Source of the DNA: Ancylobacter oerskovii | GTDB lineage: Bacteria > Pseudomonadota > Alphaproteobacteria > Rhizobiales > Xanthobacteraceae | Direction: 5' to 3' | Length of the DNA: 64,000 bases | NCBI RefSeq assembly: GCF_018390555.1 | Contig: NZ_JAHBGB010000037.1 | Location: 186,001 to 250,000, forward strand | In this document: one piece after another, positions 31,728 to 40,621 of the stretch | How the letters are laid out: every line of letters starts with the position of its first letter | Position numbering within the stretch: the first letter of the stretch is position 1 | Translations under genes and position numbers: made by a program | The notes under the pieces: generated by a model | Databases searched by the model: none | What the model was told of the DNA's origin: nothing | The model's input: only the letters and a program-made list of their open reading frames with translations

Positions 31728-32680
31728 GCGAAGGACCGTTCCAGTATCTCGTCGTGGAAGGCCCCGAAGGTGAAGCTGCGTCCGGTTTCCAGCGCGGTGA
31801 CGGTGACGCGGGCCGGGGAGAACAGCATCGGATCCATGGCGTAGAAATCGCCCTTATAGGCGGTGAAGATCTCCGCGAAGGTACGGCCGTGGTCGCGCGA
31901 GGAAGAGGAGGGCAGTCCCTCGGCGAGGTTCCGGGCTTCCTCCTCGGGGCCCGTCACGAAGAGCTGCACGTCGCCACCATAGAGCGTGGCGTCGTTGGTG
32001 CGGCCCATGGCGCCGACGAAGTCCGGCGCCGGCGGCGGCAGCGGCGAGGAGCCGATGCCATCCACCACGCGCTCCAGCGGAAAATGCAGCGCATGGGTCT
32101 TGTGCAGCGCGACCTCCAGCACCCGCGCGACGATCTGCACCGTGCCGGCGAGGCTGGACGTCGGCGTCAGGATCAGCGTGAGCCGTTCGGGGGCAACGCC
32201 GCATTCCTGCGCGATGCGGGCGACCAGGCTGTCCGGCGGGGTACGGTCCACCTCCAGCACCAAGGCGGCGTGATCGGCGCTGTCGCGGTAGCCGAGCTCC
32301 TCATAGAGCTTCTCCTTCGCCCACAGCGCGCGACCGGGGCCGGAGCCGAGGGCGAAGAAATCGCCTTCCGACAGGCTCCAGCCGGCATATTGGCTGCCGA
32401 GGCAGGCGATGACGGGATCGGCTGTCGTCACGGTGATCATGGTGCCCCAGCGCGGAAACCGCCCGCTGGTGCCGATGCCGACATGGCCGAGGCCGCCGAG
32501 GCAGATCTCGGCGATCCGCCGGCCGGCCTCGATGCCGCCGCGCACGCCGATGCCGCCATCGACGATGCGGGCGCCGCAGGGGCTGCGGCTCACGTCGAGC
32601 CTCAGCACCTGCGCATCGGCAATCAATGCCTCGACCAGGGGCGCGGACAGCGCAGCTACACTCGGGCGGCGCTCGCTCAT
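31724..32680 (-). CDS. mch: methenyl-tetrahydromethanopterin cyclohydrolase
   Basis: A 318-residue cytosolic enzyme that hydrolyses methenyl-H4MPT to formyl-H4MPT in formaldehyde oxidation. Family features include RSPCGARIVDGGI, GGLGHVGIGTSGRFPRWG and GRTNDATLYGG. A strong ribosome site (GAGGGAGGG) precedes the ATG at 32680. It lies between mtdB and the RimK-like gene on one strand, consistent with an H4MPT operon. Confidence 0.95.
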   Translation of the reverse strand: MSERRPSVAALSAPLVEALIADAQVLRLDVSRSPCGARIVDGGIGVRGGIEAGRRIAEICLGGLGHVGIGTSGRFPRWGTMITVTTADPVIACLGSQYAGWSLSEGDFFALGSGPGRALWAKEKLYEELGYRDSADHAALVLEVDRTPPDSLVARIAQECGVAPERLTLILTPTSSLAGTVQIVARVLEVALHKTHALHFPLERVVDGIGSSPLPPPAPDFVGAMGRTNDATLYGGDVQLFVTGPEEEARNLAEGLPSSSSRDHGRTFAEIFTAYKGDFYAMDPMLFSPARVTVTALETGRSFTFGAFHDEILERSFA

Positions 32681-32762
32681 GTTTCCCTCCCTCTCCGGCG
32701 ATTTCCGGCTCGCCTGTTCATATGCCCGCCGCGATGGCCGCGCGGGCGGCAATGTCCGATCC

Positions 32763-33659
32763 CTAGGCCGACAGCGACCGGGCGAGCTCGAAGGCGTCCT
32801 CGAACCCGATGATCAGCGCGGTGTCGGTCGCACGCATCCGCTTCAGAAGCTCGTGCTGCACCTTGTATTTGAGGTGGCCGATGGCCAGGGCGCCGATGCC
32901 GAGCGCGCCGCCGCCGATCGGCTTGCCGTCGTCCAGCGCGTCGATGCCGGCGATGCCCGACGGCGGCACCGCGTTGACGTCGGCGGCCACCAGCAGCCCG
33001 TGCGCCTCCGCGAGGTGATCGGCGGTCAGGATCTGCACGCCCGCCTTGCCGCAGGCCAGCACCACCTCCGCCTCGGGCATCAGCTTCAGCTTCTCGGCAT
33101 CGTCCCGCGCGACGGCACTGAGGAGATCGACGCCGAAGCGGACCTTGAAGTCGGCCGCCTTCAGCCGCACCGTGTCGATGTCGCGATGGCTGACGAGGGT
33201 CACGTCGGCGCCGGCCTGGGCGGCGATCACCGCCGCGATGCCGCCGACGACGCCGGTGGCGCCATAGACCTGCACTTTCGCGCCCTTGAGGCCGCCCGTC
33301 CGCCGTCCGCGCAGCTTGCGCTCGACCTCGGCGATCATCGCCGCCGCGGTGGTGAAGGACCCCGCCGGATCCACGAAGACGGAGATCTGGAAGGGCGGGA
33401 ACAGTGCCGAGCGGGCCTCCTTCGCCATATCGAGGGCGAGGCTGGCATCCTTGCCGCCGATGAACAGGCCGGTGCGCGAGGCGTGATCCGGGGGACGCGA
33501 GAACATCATGTCCTGCGTCAGGTCGACCATCTCCTCCAGCTTCACGTTGGAATAGGGGAGGATGGTCGTATAGCCGGCATCGACGGCCATGTTCACGTCG
33601 AAGGGGCTGACGTGCCGGAGCGGCGAGACGATGTGAAGAATCGGCGCTATGTCCGCCAT
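32763..33659 (-). CDS. mtdB: NAD(P)-dependent methylene-tetrahydromethanopterin dehydrogenase
   Basis: A 298-residue enzyme that oxidises methylene-H4MPT made by Fae to methenyl-H4MPT, producing NAD(P)H. It begins with ILHIVSPLRHVSPFDVNMA and has the dinucleotide-binding VYGATGVVGGIAA near residue 130. Length and order (mtdB-mch) match MtdB rather than the folate-linked MtdA. It is the first gene of the minus-strand H4MPT unit. Confidence 0.94.
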   Translation of the reverse strand: MADIAPILHIVSPLRHVSPFDVNMAVDAGYTTILPYSNVKLEEMVDLTQDMMFSRPPDHASRTGLFIGGKDASLALDMAKEARSALFPPFQISVFVDPAGSFTTAAAMIAEVERKLRGRRTGGLKGAKVQVYGATGVVGGIAAVIAAQAGADVTLVSHRDIDTVRLKAADFKVRFGVDLLSAVARDDAEKLKLMPEAEVVLACGKAGVQILTADHLAEAHGLLVAADVNAVPPSGIAGIDALDDGKPIGGGALGIGALAIGHLKYKVQHELLKRMRATDTALIIGFEDAFELARSLSA

Positions 33660-34473
33660 GGCGTTTCATTCTCCTGGGTAGAATCGGGCCGTTGCGGCCT
33701 CTGGTCGGGAGAGAGGGTAGCGACGCGGGCTTTCCGCCAATCCGCCGCTTGCGCTGCCCGGGGCAGGCAGGCCGTTCGATCCGCTCGCGCCATTGCTGGC
33801 AACTGCTGTCGAAGGCCAGACGAGATACGGCGTGGTGCCGCCCTCGGCTCTTCATTCTTCGGTCGTGGCCAGCGCGCCGGTGGGCGGCGCAGGCGGCGGG
33901 GAACCGGCAATTCCGGCCGATGCCGGCGAGCCGGCATCGTGCCATCGCCCTGTTCCGACGACCTCTGGATTCGTATAGCGGCCAGCCGGCCTGCCTGCAT
34001 AGAGCCCGCCGCGCATTCTCCGCATTTCTCCCGCGCGCCCTGCCGAAATGCCGCAGCTTTTACCGGGCGGACGGGCGCCTGCGAGCAGGGGTCGACACGA
34101 AGGCGGGTAGGTGCCGACCCACCTGCGGCATTTTCGACCGACTTCCGCACTGGCGGGACATCCGGCCCGGCGGCCATGTCGCGGTGGCGGCCCGGCCTTG
34201 CCGCGGCGTCCGGCGCTCCGGGCGACGGGCAGAGGCGAGCGTTTGCTCATGCCGCTTTGCGCCGGGTGCCCCACCGGGCGGCGGCGAAGGTGAGCGTTGC
34301 GTTGTTATCGGGCCGATTGCTGCCCGTCATGGTAAAACCGGCCGGCTTTCGCCGACAAGAGGAAGCGGGCCGAAGATGATCGAAGCATTTGCGGCAGCGG
34401 CCTCCGTCATGGTACCGAATCGGAAAATCGGTTCGCGACAGAACGGGCCGGAAGACCGGGAGGACGAGGCGCG
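33660..34473. other. 814-bp intergenic region without a convincing gene
   Basis: This gap separates the divergent mtdB and pterin dehydratase genes. Several open frames run through it on both strands, but their composition is arginine- and proline-rich in every frame and none has a good ribosome site or recognisable domain. The only structure noted is an inverted repeat GATGCCGGC-GA-GCCGGCATC at 33919-33938. It presumably holds two promoters; it could also contain a decayed gene. Confidence 0.5.
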
Positions 34474-34854
34474 ATGGCGGTCGATCCTAAAAAGACATTC
34501 ACCGACAATGAGATAGAGGCGCGCCTGAAGGCCGAGCTGCCCAAGTGGCGGCTGGAAGACGGCTGGATCCGGCGGACCTATCGCACCTCGAGCTGGAAGG
34601 GTACGCTGATGGTGATCAATGCCGTCGGCCATCTCGCCGAGGCGGCCTGGCACCACCCCGACATCACCGCCTCCTATGCCTGGGTCGAGGTGCGCCTGAT
34701 GAGCCACGACGCCAAGGGCGTGACCGAGCGGGACTTTCAACTCGCGAAGAAGATTGAGGAGTTCGTTTCCTGGCGACCGGCGTCGGTCGAGGGAAGCGCC
34801 CTGGCGGGGACGCCCGAAGGCGACCTTCGCTTTGCCTATATCAAGCATGATTGA
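34474..34854 (+). CDS. pterin-4a-carbinolamine dehydratase family protein
   Basis: A 126-residue PCD/DCoH protein with the HHPDI motif (AAWHHPDITASYAWVEV) and the downstream His and TERDFQLAKKIE. The classical enzyme dehydrates 4a-hydroxytetrahydrobiopterin, but homologues are found in H4MPT clusters of methylotrophs, where a role in pterin cofactor chemistry is suspected. GGGAGGA 9 bases upstream supports the ATG at 34474. It lies 8 bases before fhcB, so it is the first gene of the fhc unit. Confidence 0.9.
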   Translation: MAVDPKKTFTDNEIEARLKAELPKWRLEDGWIRRTYRTSSWKGTLMVINAVGHLAEAAWHHPDITASYAWVEVRLMSHDAKGVTERDFQLAKKIEEFVSWRPASVEGSALAGTPEGDLRFAYIKHD

Positions 34855-34862
34855 GCACGGCG

Positions 34863-36098
34863 ATGAACAGTGAAACCGGCGCGGGTGCTCCGCTTGTGGT
34901 GAAAGACGTGGTCTGCGGCTTCTGCGGGCTCGGCTGCGACGACCTGGAGGTCGAGGTGGCCGGCCGCGAGGTGCGTCCACGGGCTTCGGTATGCCCGGAG
35001 GCGGCCCGGCTTCTGCGGCGCCTGGATACCGGGGCCGAGGCCGGGCCGGCGTCCGATGCGGTGTATGGTCGGGCCAGAAAATTGCTCGAGGCGGCACGCG
35101 CGCCGGTTTTCGCCGGGCTCGGGGCCGATGTCGATGGTGGGCGGGCGATTCTCGACCTCGCCGCCCGCCATGGCGGGGTGCTGGACCATGCCGTCTCCGA
35201 CGGGTTGTTTGCCAACTATGCGGCGGCGCAGCGCACCGGCTGGCTGGCGACGACGCTGGCGGAGGTGCGCAATCATTGCGACGTGCTCCTGGTCGTCGGC
35301 GAGGACCCGTCGGCGAGCTTCGGGCGGTTCTTCGAACGGGCACTGCCGACCGACCCGCTTTTCGCGGCGTCGCGCCAGGTCATCGTGCTCGGCGGCACGC
35401 TCGGGGCCGCGGCCCGGAGGCAGCTCGGCGCGGCCGGGGTGACGGAGATCGCCGCCGAGGACCTCACGGCGGCGCTTTCCGCCCTGACGCAGATGGTCGC
35501 CGGCCCCGCGCCACGCGGGACGTCCTTCGGCGGGGCGGCAGCGGACGCGCTGGAGGCGGCGGCGGCGGCGCTGAAGGCGGCCGCCTATGCGGTGGCGGTG
35601 TGGAACGCCGCGGCGCTCGAGGATGCCGACCTGATCGCGGAGCGGGCGACGCGGCTCGTCGACGCGCTCAACATCACGACGCGGGCGGGCGTGTTTCCGC
35701 TGGGCGGGCGCGACAACATCATCGGCATCAACCAGCTGCTGCTGTGGCGCCTCGGCTATCCGCTGCGCACGGCCATACGCGGGGAAACGTCCGAGCACGA
35801 TTCCGCGCTCTACGCGACCGAGGCGGCGCTGAAGGACGCCGATCTGCTGGTCTGGGTCTCGGCGTTCCGGCCGGAGCCGCCGCCGGCCTTCGGCGGGCCG
35901 GTGATCGTCATCGGCCATCCCGATACCCAGTTCGCCACGCCGCCCGAGGTTTTCATCCCGGTCGGCACGCCGGGAGTTGACCACGCCGGCACCGTGTTCA
36001 GAATGGATGCAATTGTAAGCCTGCCGCTCGGCGCCTTGCGCGTCGCGACGCTCCCCAGCGTCGCCGAGGCTGTGCGCCGGCTGGAGCCCGTCCGCTAG
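34863..36098 (+). CDS. fhcB: formyltransferase/hydrolase complex subunit B
   Basis: A 411-residue homologue of formylmethanofuran dehydrogenase subunit B. The N-terminus keeps VCGFCGLGCDDLEVEV. In methylotrophs the Fhc complex transfers formyl from H4MPT to methanofuran and releases formate; its B subunit is related to the molybdopterin subunit but is thought catalytically inactive for dehydrogenation. ATG at 34863 is used; a TTG at 34851 is also in frame. The order B-A-D-C follows. Confidence 0.92.
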   Translation: MNSETGAGAPLVVKDVVCGFCGLGCDDLEVEVAGREVRPRASVCPEAARLLRRLDTGAEAGPASDAVYGRARKLLEAARAPVFAGLGADVDGGRAILDLAARHGGVLDHAVSDGLFANYAAAQRTGWLATTLAEVRNHCDVLLVVGEDPSASFGRFFERALPTDPLFAASRQVIVLGGTLGAAARRQLGAAGVTEIAAEDLTAALSALTQMVAGPAPRGTSFGGAAADALEAAAAALKAAAYAVAVWNAAALEDADLIAERATRLVDALNITTRAGVFPLGGRDNIIGINQLLLWRLGYPLRTAIRGETSEHDSALYATEAALKDADLLVWVSAFRPEPPPAFGGPVIVIGHPDTQFATPPEVFIPVGTPGVDHAGTVFRMDAIVSLPLGALRVATLPSVAEAVRRLEPVR

Positions 36099-36127
36099 GG
36101 GACAGGACCCGGCCGTTCAACCGAGAA

Positions 36128-36161
36128 CCCCGCTTTCCGCCCGACGTTCGCGTCGGCGGGG
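36128..36161 (+). other. hairpin between fhcB and fhcA
   Basis: A CCGACG-TTCG-CGTCGG stem-loop (36141-36156) with possible outer pairing CCCCGC / GCGGGG (36128-36133, 36156-36161). It lies in the 90-bp gap before the fhcA ribosome site and could protect or separate the two messages. There is no T run. Confidence 0.45.
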
Positions 36162-36188
36162 CAGGGGTTCCGAGCGGGAGGGGACGAC

Positions 36189-37859
36189 ATGCGTATCAGG
36201 CTCAAGGGCGGGCGGGTGCTCGACCCGGCACATGGCGAGAACGCCGTGGCGCGCGACGTCGAGTTCGTCGACGGCCGCATCGTCGCGGCGACCCGCGAGA
36301 AGGCCGATGCCGAGCACGAGCTCGGCGGCGCCGTGGTGATGGCCGGCGGCATCGACCTGCACAGCCATATCGCCGGCGGCAAGATGAACCTGGCCCGGCT
36401 GCTGATGCAGGAGGACCGGCGGGCGCATCCCGAGCCGGCGCTGCCCGGCTTTTCCGGTGCCGCTTGCGGCTGCGGCGGCGGGCGGGCGGTGCCGACCGCC
36501 CATGCCACCGGCTGCCGCTATGCCGAGCTCGGCTACACCACGGTGTTCGAGCCGGCGATGCTGGGCTCGAATGCGCGCTCGGCGCATCTCGAGATGGCGG
36601 ATATCCCCAATCTCGACACCGGCGCCTATCTGGTGCTCGGCAATGACGACTTCATCCTGCGGCTGATCAAGGCCGGCGCGCCGCAGGAGGAGATCAACGC
36701 CTATGTCGGCTGGATGCTGAAGGCGACGCAGGCCTTCGCCATCAAGATCGTCAATCCCGGCGGCATCAACGCCTTCAAGTTCAACGCCCGCAAGCTGGAT
36801 CTCGACGAGGCCAACCCGCATTACGAGGTGACGCCGCGCACGGTGCTGACCACGCTGATCCGCGCGGTGACCGAGCTCGGCGTGCCGCACCCGATCCACC
36901 TGCATGGTTGCAATCTCGGCGTGCCCGGCAATGACGAGACCACGCTCGCCACCATCGCCGCCGCCGAGGGCCGGCGGCTGCACCTGACGCATCTGCAGTT
37001 CCACAGCTACGGCACCGAGGGCGACCGGCGCTTCTCCTCCTCCGCCGCGCGCATCGCCGCGATGGTGAACGCCAACCCCAACATCTCCGTGGATGTCGGG
37101 CAGGTGATGTTCGGCCAGACGGTGACCGCCTCGGCCGACTACATGTCGCAATACCGCAACCGCGGCCTCGCCTCGCCGAAGAAGTCGATCGGCATGGACA
37201 TCGAGCTCGACGCCGGCTGCGGGGTGGTGCCGTTCGAATATCGCGACAGGAACTTCGTCAACGCGCTGCAATGGGCGATCGGGCTGGAGCTGTTCCTGCT
37301 GGTGGAGGATCCCTGGCGGATATTCCTGACCACCGACCACCCCAATGGCGGGCCGTTCACCACCTATCCGCACCTGATCCGGCTGCTGATGGACCGCGAT
37401 TTCCGCAACGCCCAGCTCGCCACCCTCAACAAGACCGCGCAGGCCCACACGCTGCTGGCGCAGATCACCCGCGAATATTCGCTGGAGGAGATCGCCATCC
37501 TCACCCGGGCGGCGCCGGCGCGGATATTGGGGCTCAAGGACAAGGGGCACCTGGCGCCGGGGGCGGTGGCCGACATCGCCGTGCACGAGGAGAACGCCGA
37601 CCGGGAGGCGATGTTCTCCAGGGCGAAGCTGGTGTTCAAGAACGGACGGCTGATCGTGCGGGACGGCGAGGTGATCGACCTGGCGCCGGGCACCACCCAT
37701 GTGGTCCGCACGGATTTCGACACCGCCATCGAGAGCAAGCTCGACACTTGGTTCGACCGCGCGGTCGGGCTGAAGGCCAAGCATTTCCGCCTGTCCGACG
37801 GCGAGTTGCGCGGCGGGCGCGGGCCGACGGTGCTCAATTGCGTGGGAGGCGCGTCGTGA
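36189..37859 (+). CDS. fhcA: formyltransferase/hydrolase complex subunit A
   Basis: A 556-residue amidohydrolase-family protein, the formylmethanofuran hydrolase subunit that frees formate. The metal-binding motif DLHSHIAGGKMN near residue 57 and HLHGCNLGVPGNDET fit the family, and a late FLTTDHPNGGPFTTYP contains the conserved Asp. GGGAGGGGACGAC precedes the ATG. It lies after fhcB and before fhcD in the conserved cluster order. Confidence 0.95.
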   Translation: MRIRLKGGRVLDPAHGENAVARDVEFVDGRIVAATREKADAEHELGGAVVMAGGIDLHSHIAGGKMNLARLLMQEDRRAHPEPALPGFSGAACGCGGGRAVPTAHATGCRYAELGYTTVFEPAMLGSNARSAHLEMADIPNLDTGAYLVLGNDDFILRLIKAGAPQEEINAYVGWMLKATQAFAIKIVNPGGINAFKFNARKLDLDEANPHYEVTPRTVLTTLIRAVTELGVPHPIHLHGCNLGVPGNDETTLATIAAAEGRRLHLTHLQFHSYGTEGDRRFSSSAARIAAMVNANPNISVDVGQVMFGQTVTASADYMSQYRNRGLASPKKSIGMDIELDAGCGVVPFEYRDRNFVNALQWAIGLELFLLVEDPWRIFLTTDHPNGGPFTTYPHLIRLLMDRDFRNAQLATLNKTAQAHTLLAQITREYSLEEIAILTRAAPARILGLKDKGHLAPGAVADIAVHEENADREAMFSRAKLVFKNGRLIVRDGEVIDLAPGTTHVVRTDFDTAIESKLDTWFDRAVGLKAKHFRLSDGELRGGRGPTVLNCVGGAS

Positions 37860-38178
37860 TGGCTGTCATGGCGATGCGGTCGCTCATCACGTTTTCCGCC
37901 GTGCGCCCCCTCACTCCACCGCTCTCCCCAATGGGGAGAGGGAGCAGGGCCGATCTGGTGGAGCCGTTCTTCACCTCTCCCCGCGGGGGAGAGGTCGCCG
38001 CGCAGCGGCGGGTGAGGGGGGGCGACGCTGGCCGCTCCCGGCCCAAGGCGTGGATGCCCGGATCACGTCCGGGCATGACGTTCTTCTTGCGGACACCGGA
38101 CTTCACAAGGCGCGACGCCATGGCCGGACCAGGCCTGGCCATCCACGCCTTCGACACGGCCGACCGGGGGGCCTCCCG
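37860..38178. repeat. intergenic region filled with palindromic repeats
   Basis: These 319 bp between fhcA and fhcD hold no gene but four stems: CTCTCCCC/GGGGAGAG (37922-37940), CCTCTCCCC/GGGGAGAGG (37974-37994), ATGCCCGGA/TCCGGGCAT (38054-38076) and ATGGCC/GGCCAT (38120-38142). The first type recurs at 49727-49749 and the last resembles 22909-22927. They look like REP-type elements inserted inside an otherwise tight operon. Confidence 0.75.
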
Positions 38179-39084
38179 ATGATCGTCAACGGCGTCGAGA
38201 TACGCGACAGCTTCGCCGAGGCCTTCCCGATGGTGGGCACGCGGCTGATCATCACCGCCGACACGCCGGACTGGGCGATGACGGCGGCGCGCGTCACCAC
38301 CGGCTTCGCCACCTCGGTGATCGGCTGCGGCTGCGAGGCGGGGGTGGAGCGGGTGATCCCGCCCGAGGACACGCCCGACGGCCGGCCGGGGGTGGCGATC
38401 CTGATCTTCGCCATGGACTTCAAGGGATTGAAGACCGTGGTGCCGCTGCGGCTGGGCCAATGCGTCCTCACCTGCCCGACCACCGCCTGCTATGCCGGCG
38501 TCGAGGGTGGCAAGAGAGTGCCGCTGGCCAAGACCATCCGCTATTTCGGCGACGGCTTCCAGACGTCGAAGAAGTTCGGCGACAAGCGCTTCTGGCGCGT
38601 GCCGGTGATGGATGGCGAGTTCGTCTGCGACGAGGACACCGGCTCGGTGGAAGGCGTCGGCGGCGGCAATATCCTGATCCTCGCCCGCTCCCGAGGGCAG
38701 GCGCTGCACGCCGCCGAGCAGGCGGTGAAGGCGATGAGCAAGGTCGAAGGGGTGATCCTGCCGTTTCCCGGCGGGGTGGTGCGCTCGGGCTCCAAGGTCG
38801 GCTCGAAATACAAGGCACTGTTCGCCTCCACCAACGATGCCTATTGCCCGACCCTGCGCGGGGTGGGGGCCTCGGCGCTGCCCGAGGAGGTCGGCAGCGT
38901 GATGGAGATCGTCATCGACGGGGTGAGCTTCGAGGCGGTGGCGCAGGCCACCCGCGCGGGCATCGAGGCGGTGTGCGAGGTGGGCGCCGCGCGTGGCGTG
39001 GTCGCCATCGACGCCGGCAATTACGGCGGCAATCTCGGCCCGTTCCACTTCAAGCTGCGCGAGATCATGGGAGGCGGGGCATGA
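38179..39084 (+). CDS. fhcD: formylmethanofuran:H4MPT formyltransferase (complex subunit D)
   Basis: A 301-residue formyltransferase moving the formyl group between H4MPT and methanofuran. The sequence matches the archaeal Ftr family throughout, for example VNGVEIRDSFAEAFPMVGTR, CPTTACYAG and the C-terminal AGNYGGNLGPFHFKLRE. The ATG at 38179 gives the standard N-terminus. Its stop overlaps the fhcC start by 4 bases. Confidence 0.95.
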   Translation: MIVNGVEIRDSFAEAFPMVGTRLIITADTPDWAMTAARVTTGFATSVIGCGCEAGVERVIPPEDTPDGRPGVAILIFAMDFKGLKTVVPLRLGQCVLTCPTTACYAGVEGGKRVPLAKTIRYFGDGFQTSKKFGDKRFWRVPVMDGEFVCDEDTGSVEGVGGGNILILARSRGQALHAAEQAVKAMSKVEGVILPFPGGVVRSGSKVGSKYKALFASTNDAYCPTLRGVGASALPEEVGSVMEIVIDGVSFEAVAQATRAGIEAVCEVGAARGVVAIDAGNYGGNLGPFHFKLREIMGGGA

Positions 39085-39899
39085 GTGTCGTGCTGCGGCT
39101 GAAGGCGCCGCTTGCCGCGCGGCTCGATCTCGAAGGGCTGACGCCCGCCGCGCTGGCCGGCAAGGCGCCGGCCGAGGTGGAGGCGATCGCGCTGCCGCAT
39201 GGCGGCCGGAGCGTGGCGCTCGGGGAACTGTTCGCGATACGTGCCGGGACCGAGGGGCGGCTGGTGCTGGAGGGCGGCGATGCGCGCCTCGACGGCGTGG
39301 GCGCCGGCCTCGCGGCCGGGGAAATCCTCGTGGAGGGCGATGTCGGCGCCCATGCCGGTCGCGGCATGGCGGGTGGCGTGCTGCGCATCGGCGGCCATGC
39401 CGGCGACGAGCTTGCGGCCGGGCTGACCGGCGGACGGATCGAGATCGACGGCAATGCCGGGGCGCGGGCCGGGGCGGCGCCGTCCGGCGCGCGGCGCGGC
39501 ATGGCCGGCGGCGTGGTGCTCATTCGCGGCCATGCCGGGGAACGTGCCGGCGAACGCCAGCGCGGCGGGCTGATTCTCATCGAGGGCGATGCCGGCGCGG
39601 AGGCGGCCACCGACATGATCGCCGGCACGCTGGCGGTCGGCGGCCGGTTCGCCCCCGGCGCCGGGCGGGGCATGAAGCGCGGCACGCTGATCGCCCGCGC
39701 GACGCCGGATCTCGCCGAAGGCTTCGCCGATACCGGCACGCACGATCTGGTGGCGCTGCGGCTGATCGCCCGCCGCGTGCCGGATCTCGCCGGGCTGATC
39801 GCCGCCGCCGTCCGGGCGCGCCGACTGGTCGGCGACCGGTTGCAGGGCGGGCTGGGCGAGGTTCTGGTCCTCGAAGAGGGCGCCGCCTCGCCCGCGTGA
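39081..39899 (+). CDS. fhcC: formyltransferase/hydrolase complex subunit C
   Basis: A 272-residue homologue of formylmethanofuran dehydrogenase subunit C. The middle is a right-handed helix of glycine-rich repeats, such as GDVGAHAGRGMAGGVLRIGG, as in the FwdC/GltB C-terminal fold. It is structural in the Fhc complex. The ATG overlaps the fhcD stop (ATGA), and it ends the fhc operon. Confidence 0.94.
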   Translation: MSVVLRLKAPLAARLDLEGLTPAALAGKAPAEVEAIALPHGGRSVALGELFAIRAGTEGRLVLEGGDARLDGVGAGLAAGEILVEGDVGAHAGRGMAGGVLRIGGHAGDELAAGLTGGRIEIDGNAGARAGAAPSGARRGMAGGVVLIRGHAGERAGERQRGGLILIEGDAGAEAATDMIAGTLAVGGRFAPGAGRGMKRGTLIARATPDLAEGFADTGTHDLVALRLIARRVPDLAGLIAAAVRARRLVGDRLQGGLGEVLVLEEGAASPA

Positions 39900-40078
39900 C
39901 GCCGTGCCGCACCTCCGCAAGCCGCCTGCCGAAGGGATATGCGGCGAATTGTCGAGTGCCTGCCGGCCTCGGGAACGATGCTTAGTCTAGGATCGTTCCA
40001 GGCAAGGCGCTAAGCTTCAACCGGGTCAAGCGCCGCAGCGATGGCGCCGTTCAAGACAAGCACTTAGGAAGGACTCCC

Positions 40079-40477
40079 ATGAACCGTCTTCTCGCCGCCG
40101 CCACTCTCCTCGCCCTCGGCTCCACCGTGGCCCTCGCCGATGGCGACGCCACCAAGGGCGCCAACGTCTTCAAGAAATGCATGGCCTGCCACGCCGTCGG
40201 CGAGGGCGCCAAGAACAAGGTGGGGCCGGAGCTGAACGGCATCGTCGGCCGCAAGATGGGCGCGGTGGAAGGCTTCAACTATTCCGACACGCTGAAGGAG
40301 CACGGCGCCAAGGGCGACACCTGGACCGCCGAGCAGCTCAGCACCTATCTCGCCAATCCGCGCCAGGCGATGCCGGGCGTGAAGATGGTGTTCGCCGGCC
40401 TGCCCAAGGACGACGATCGCGCCGACCTGATCGCCTATCTCTCGCAGTACGACGCCAGCGGCGCCAAGAAGCCGTGA
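40079..40477 (+). CDS. class I cytochrome c (c2/c550 type)
   Basis: A 132-residue secreted cytochrome with signal peptide cleaved after about residue 20 (TVALA). It has the heme motif CMACH (CxxCH near residue 35-39) and the sixth-ligand region MPGVKMVFAGL. It is a soluble single-heme electron carrier, which could link XoxG or other periplasmic cytochromes to the terminal oxidase; that role is inferred from the neighbourhood. A GC hairpin follows. Confidence 0.93.
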   Translation: MNRLLAAATLLALGSTVALADGDATKGANVFKKCMACHAVGEGAKNKVGPELNGIVGRKMGAVEGFNYSDTLKEHGAKGDTWTAEQLSTYLANPRQAMPGVKMVFAGLPKDDDRADLIAYLSQYDASGAKKP

Positions 40478-40483
40478 GCTTCG

Positions 40484-40504
40484 CCGCGGCCTGAGCGGCC
40501 GCGG
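40484..40504 (+). terminator. hairpin after the cytochrome c gene
   Basis: A perfect 8-bp stem CCGCGGCC / GGCCGCGG (40484-40491, 40497-40504) 7 bases after the stop codon, with no T run. It could end or stabilise the cytochrome message. Confidence 0.45.
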
Positions 40505-40621
40505 TGCCGCCGGGGCGACCCGTCGCGGCCGGCGCGTCCGGCCGCCTGCCGTGATCCGGGGGAGCGTTCGCGCGTTTCCGGGGCGGCCGCCTTCCGCGTG
40601 GAGGGCAGGACAGGGAGGCGA

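Noticed and set aside
33647-34516. Overlapping open frames in the gap between mtdB and the pterin dehydratase
   Set aside because: No recognisable domain, no good ribosome site, Arg/Pro-rich in all frames. Kept only as an intergenic note.
34851-34863. TTG at 34851 as start of fhcB
   Set aside because: It has no ribosome site and would overlap the previous gene; the ATG at 34863 gives a normal N-terminus.
37860-38178. Possible CRISPR array suggested by several palindromes
   Set aside because: The stems differ from each other, with no constant repeat or regular spacer length and no cas genes.
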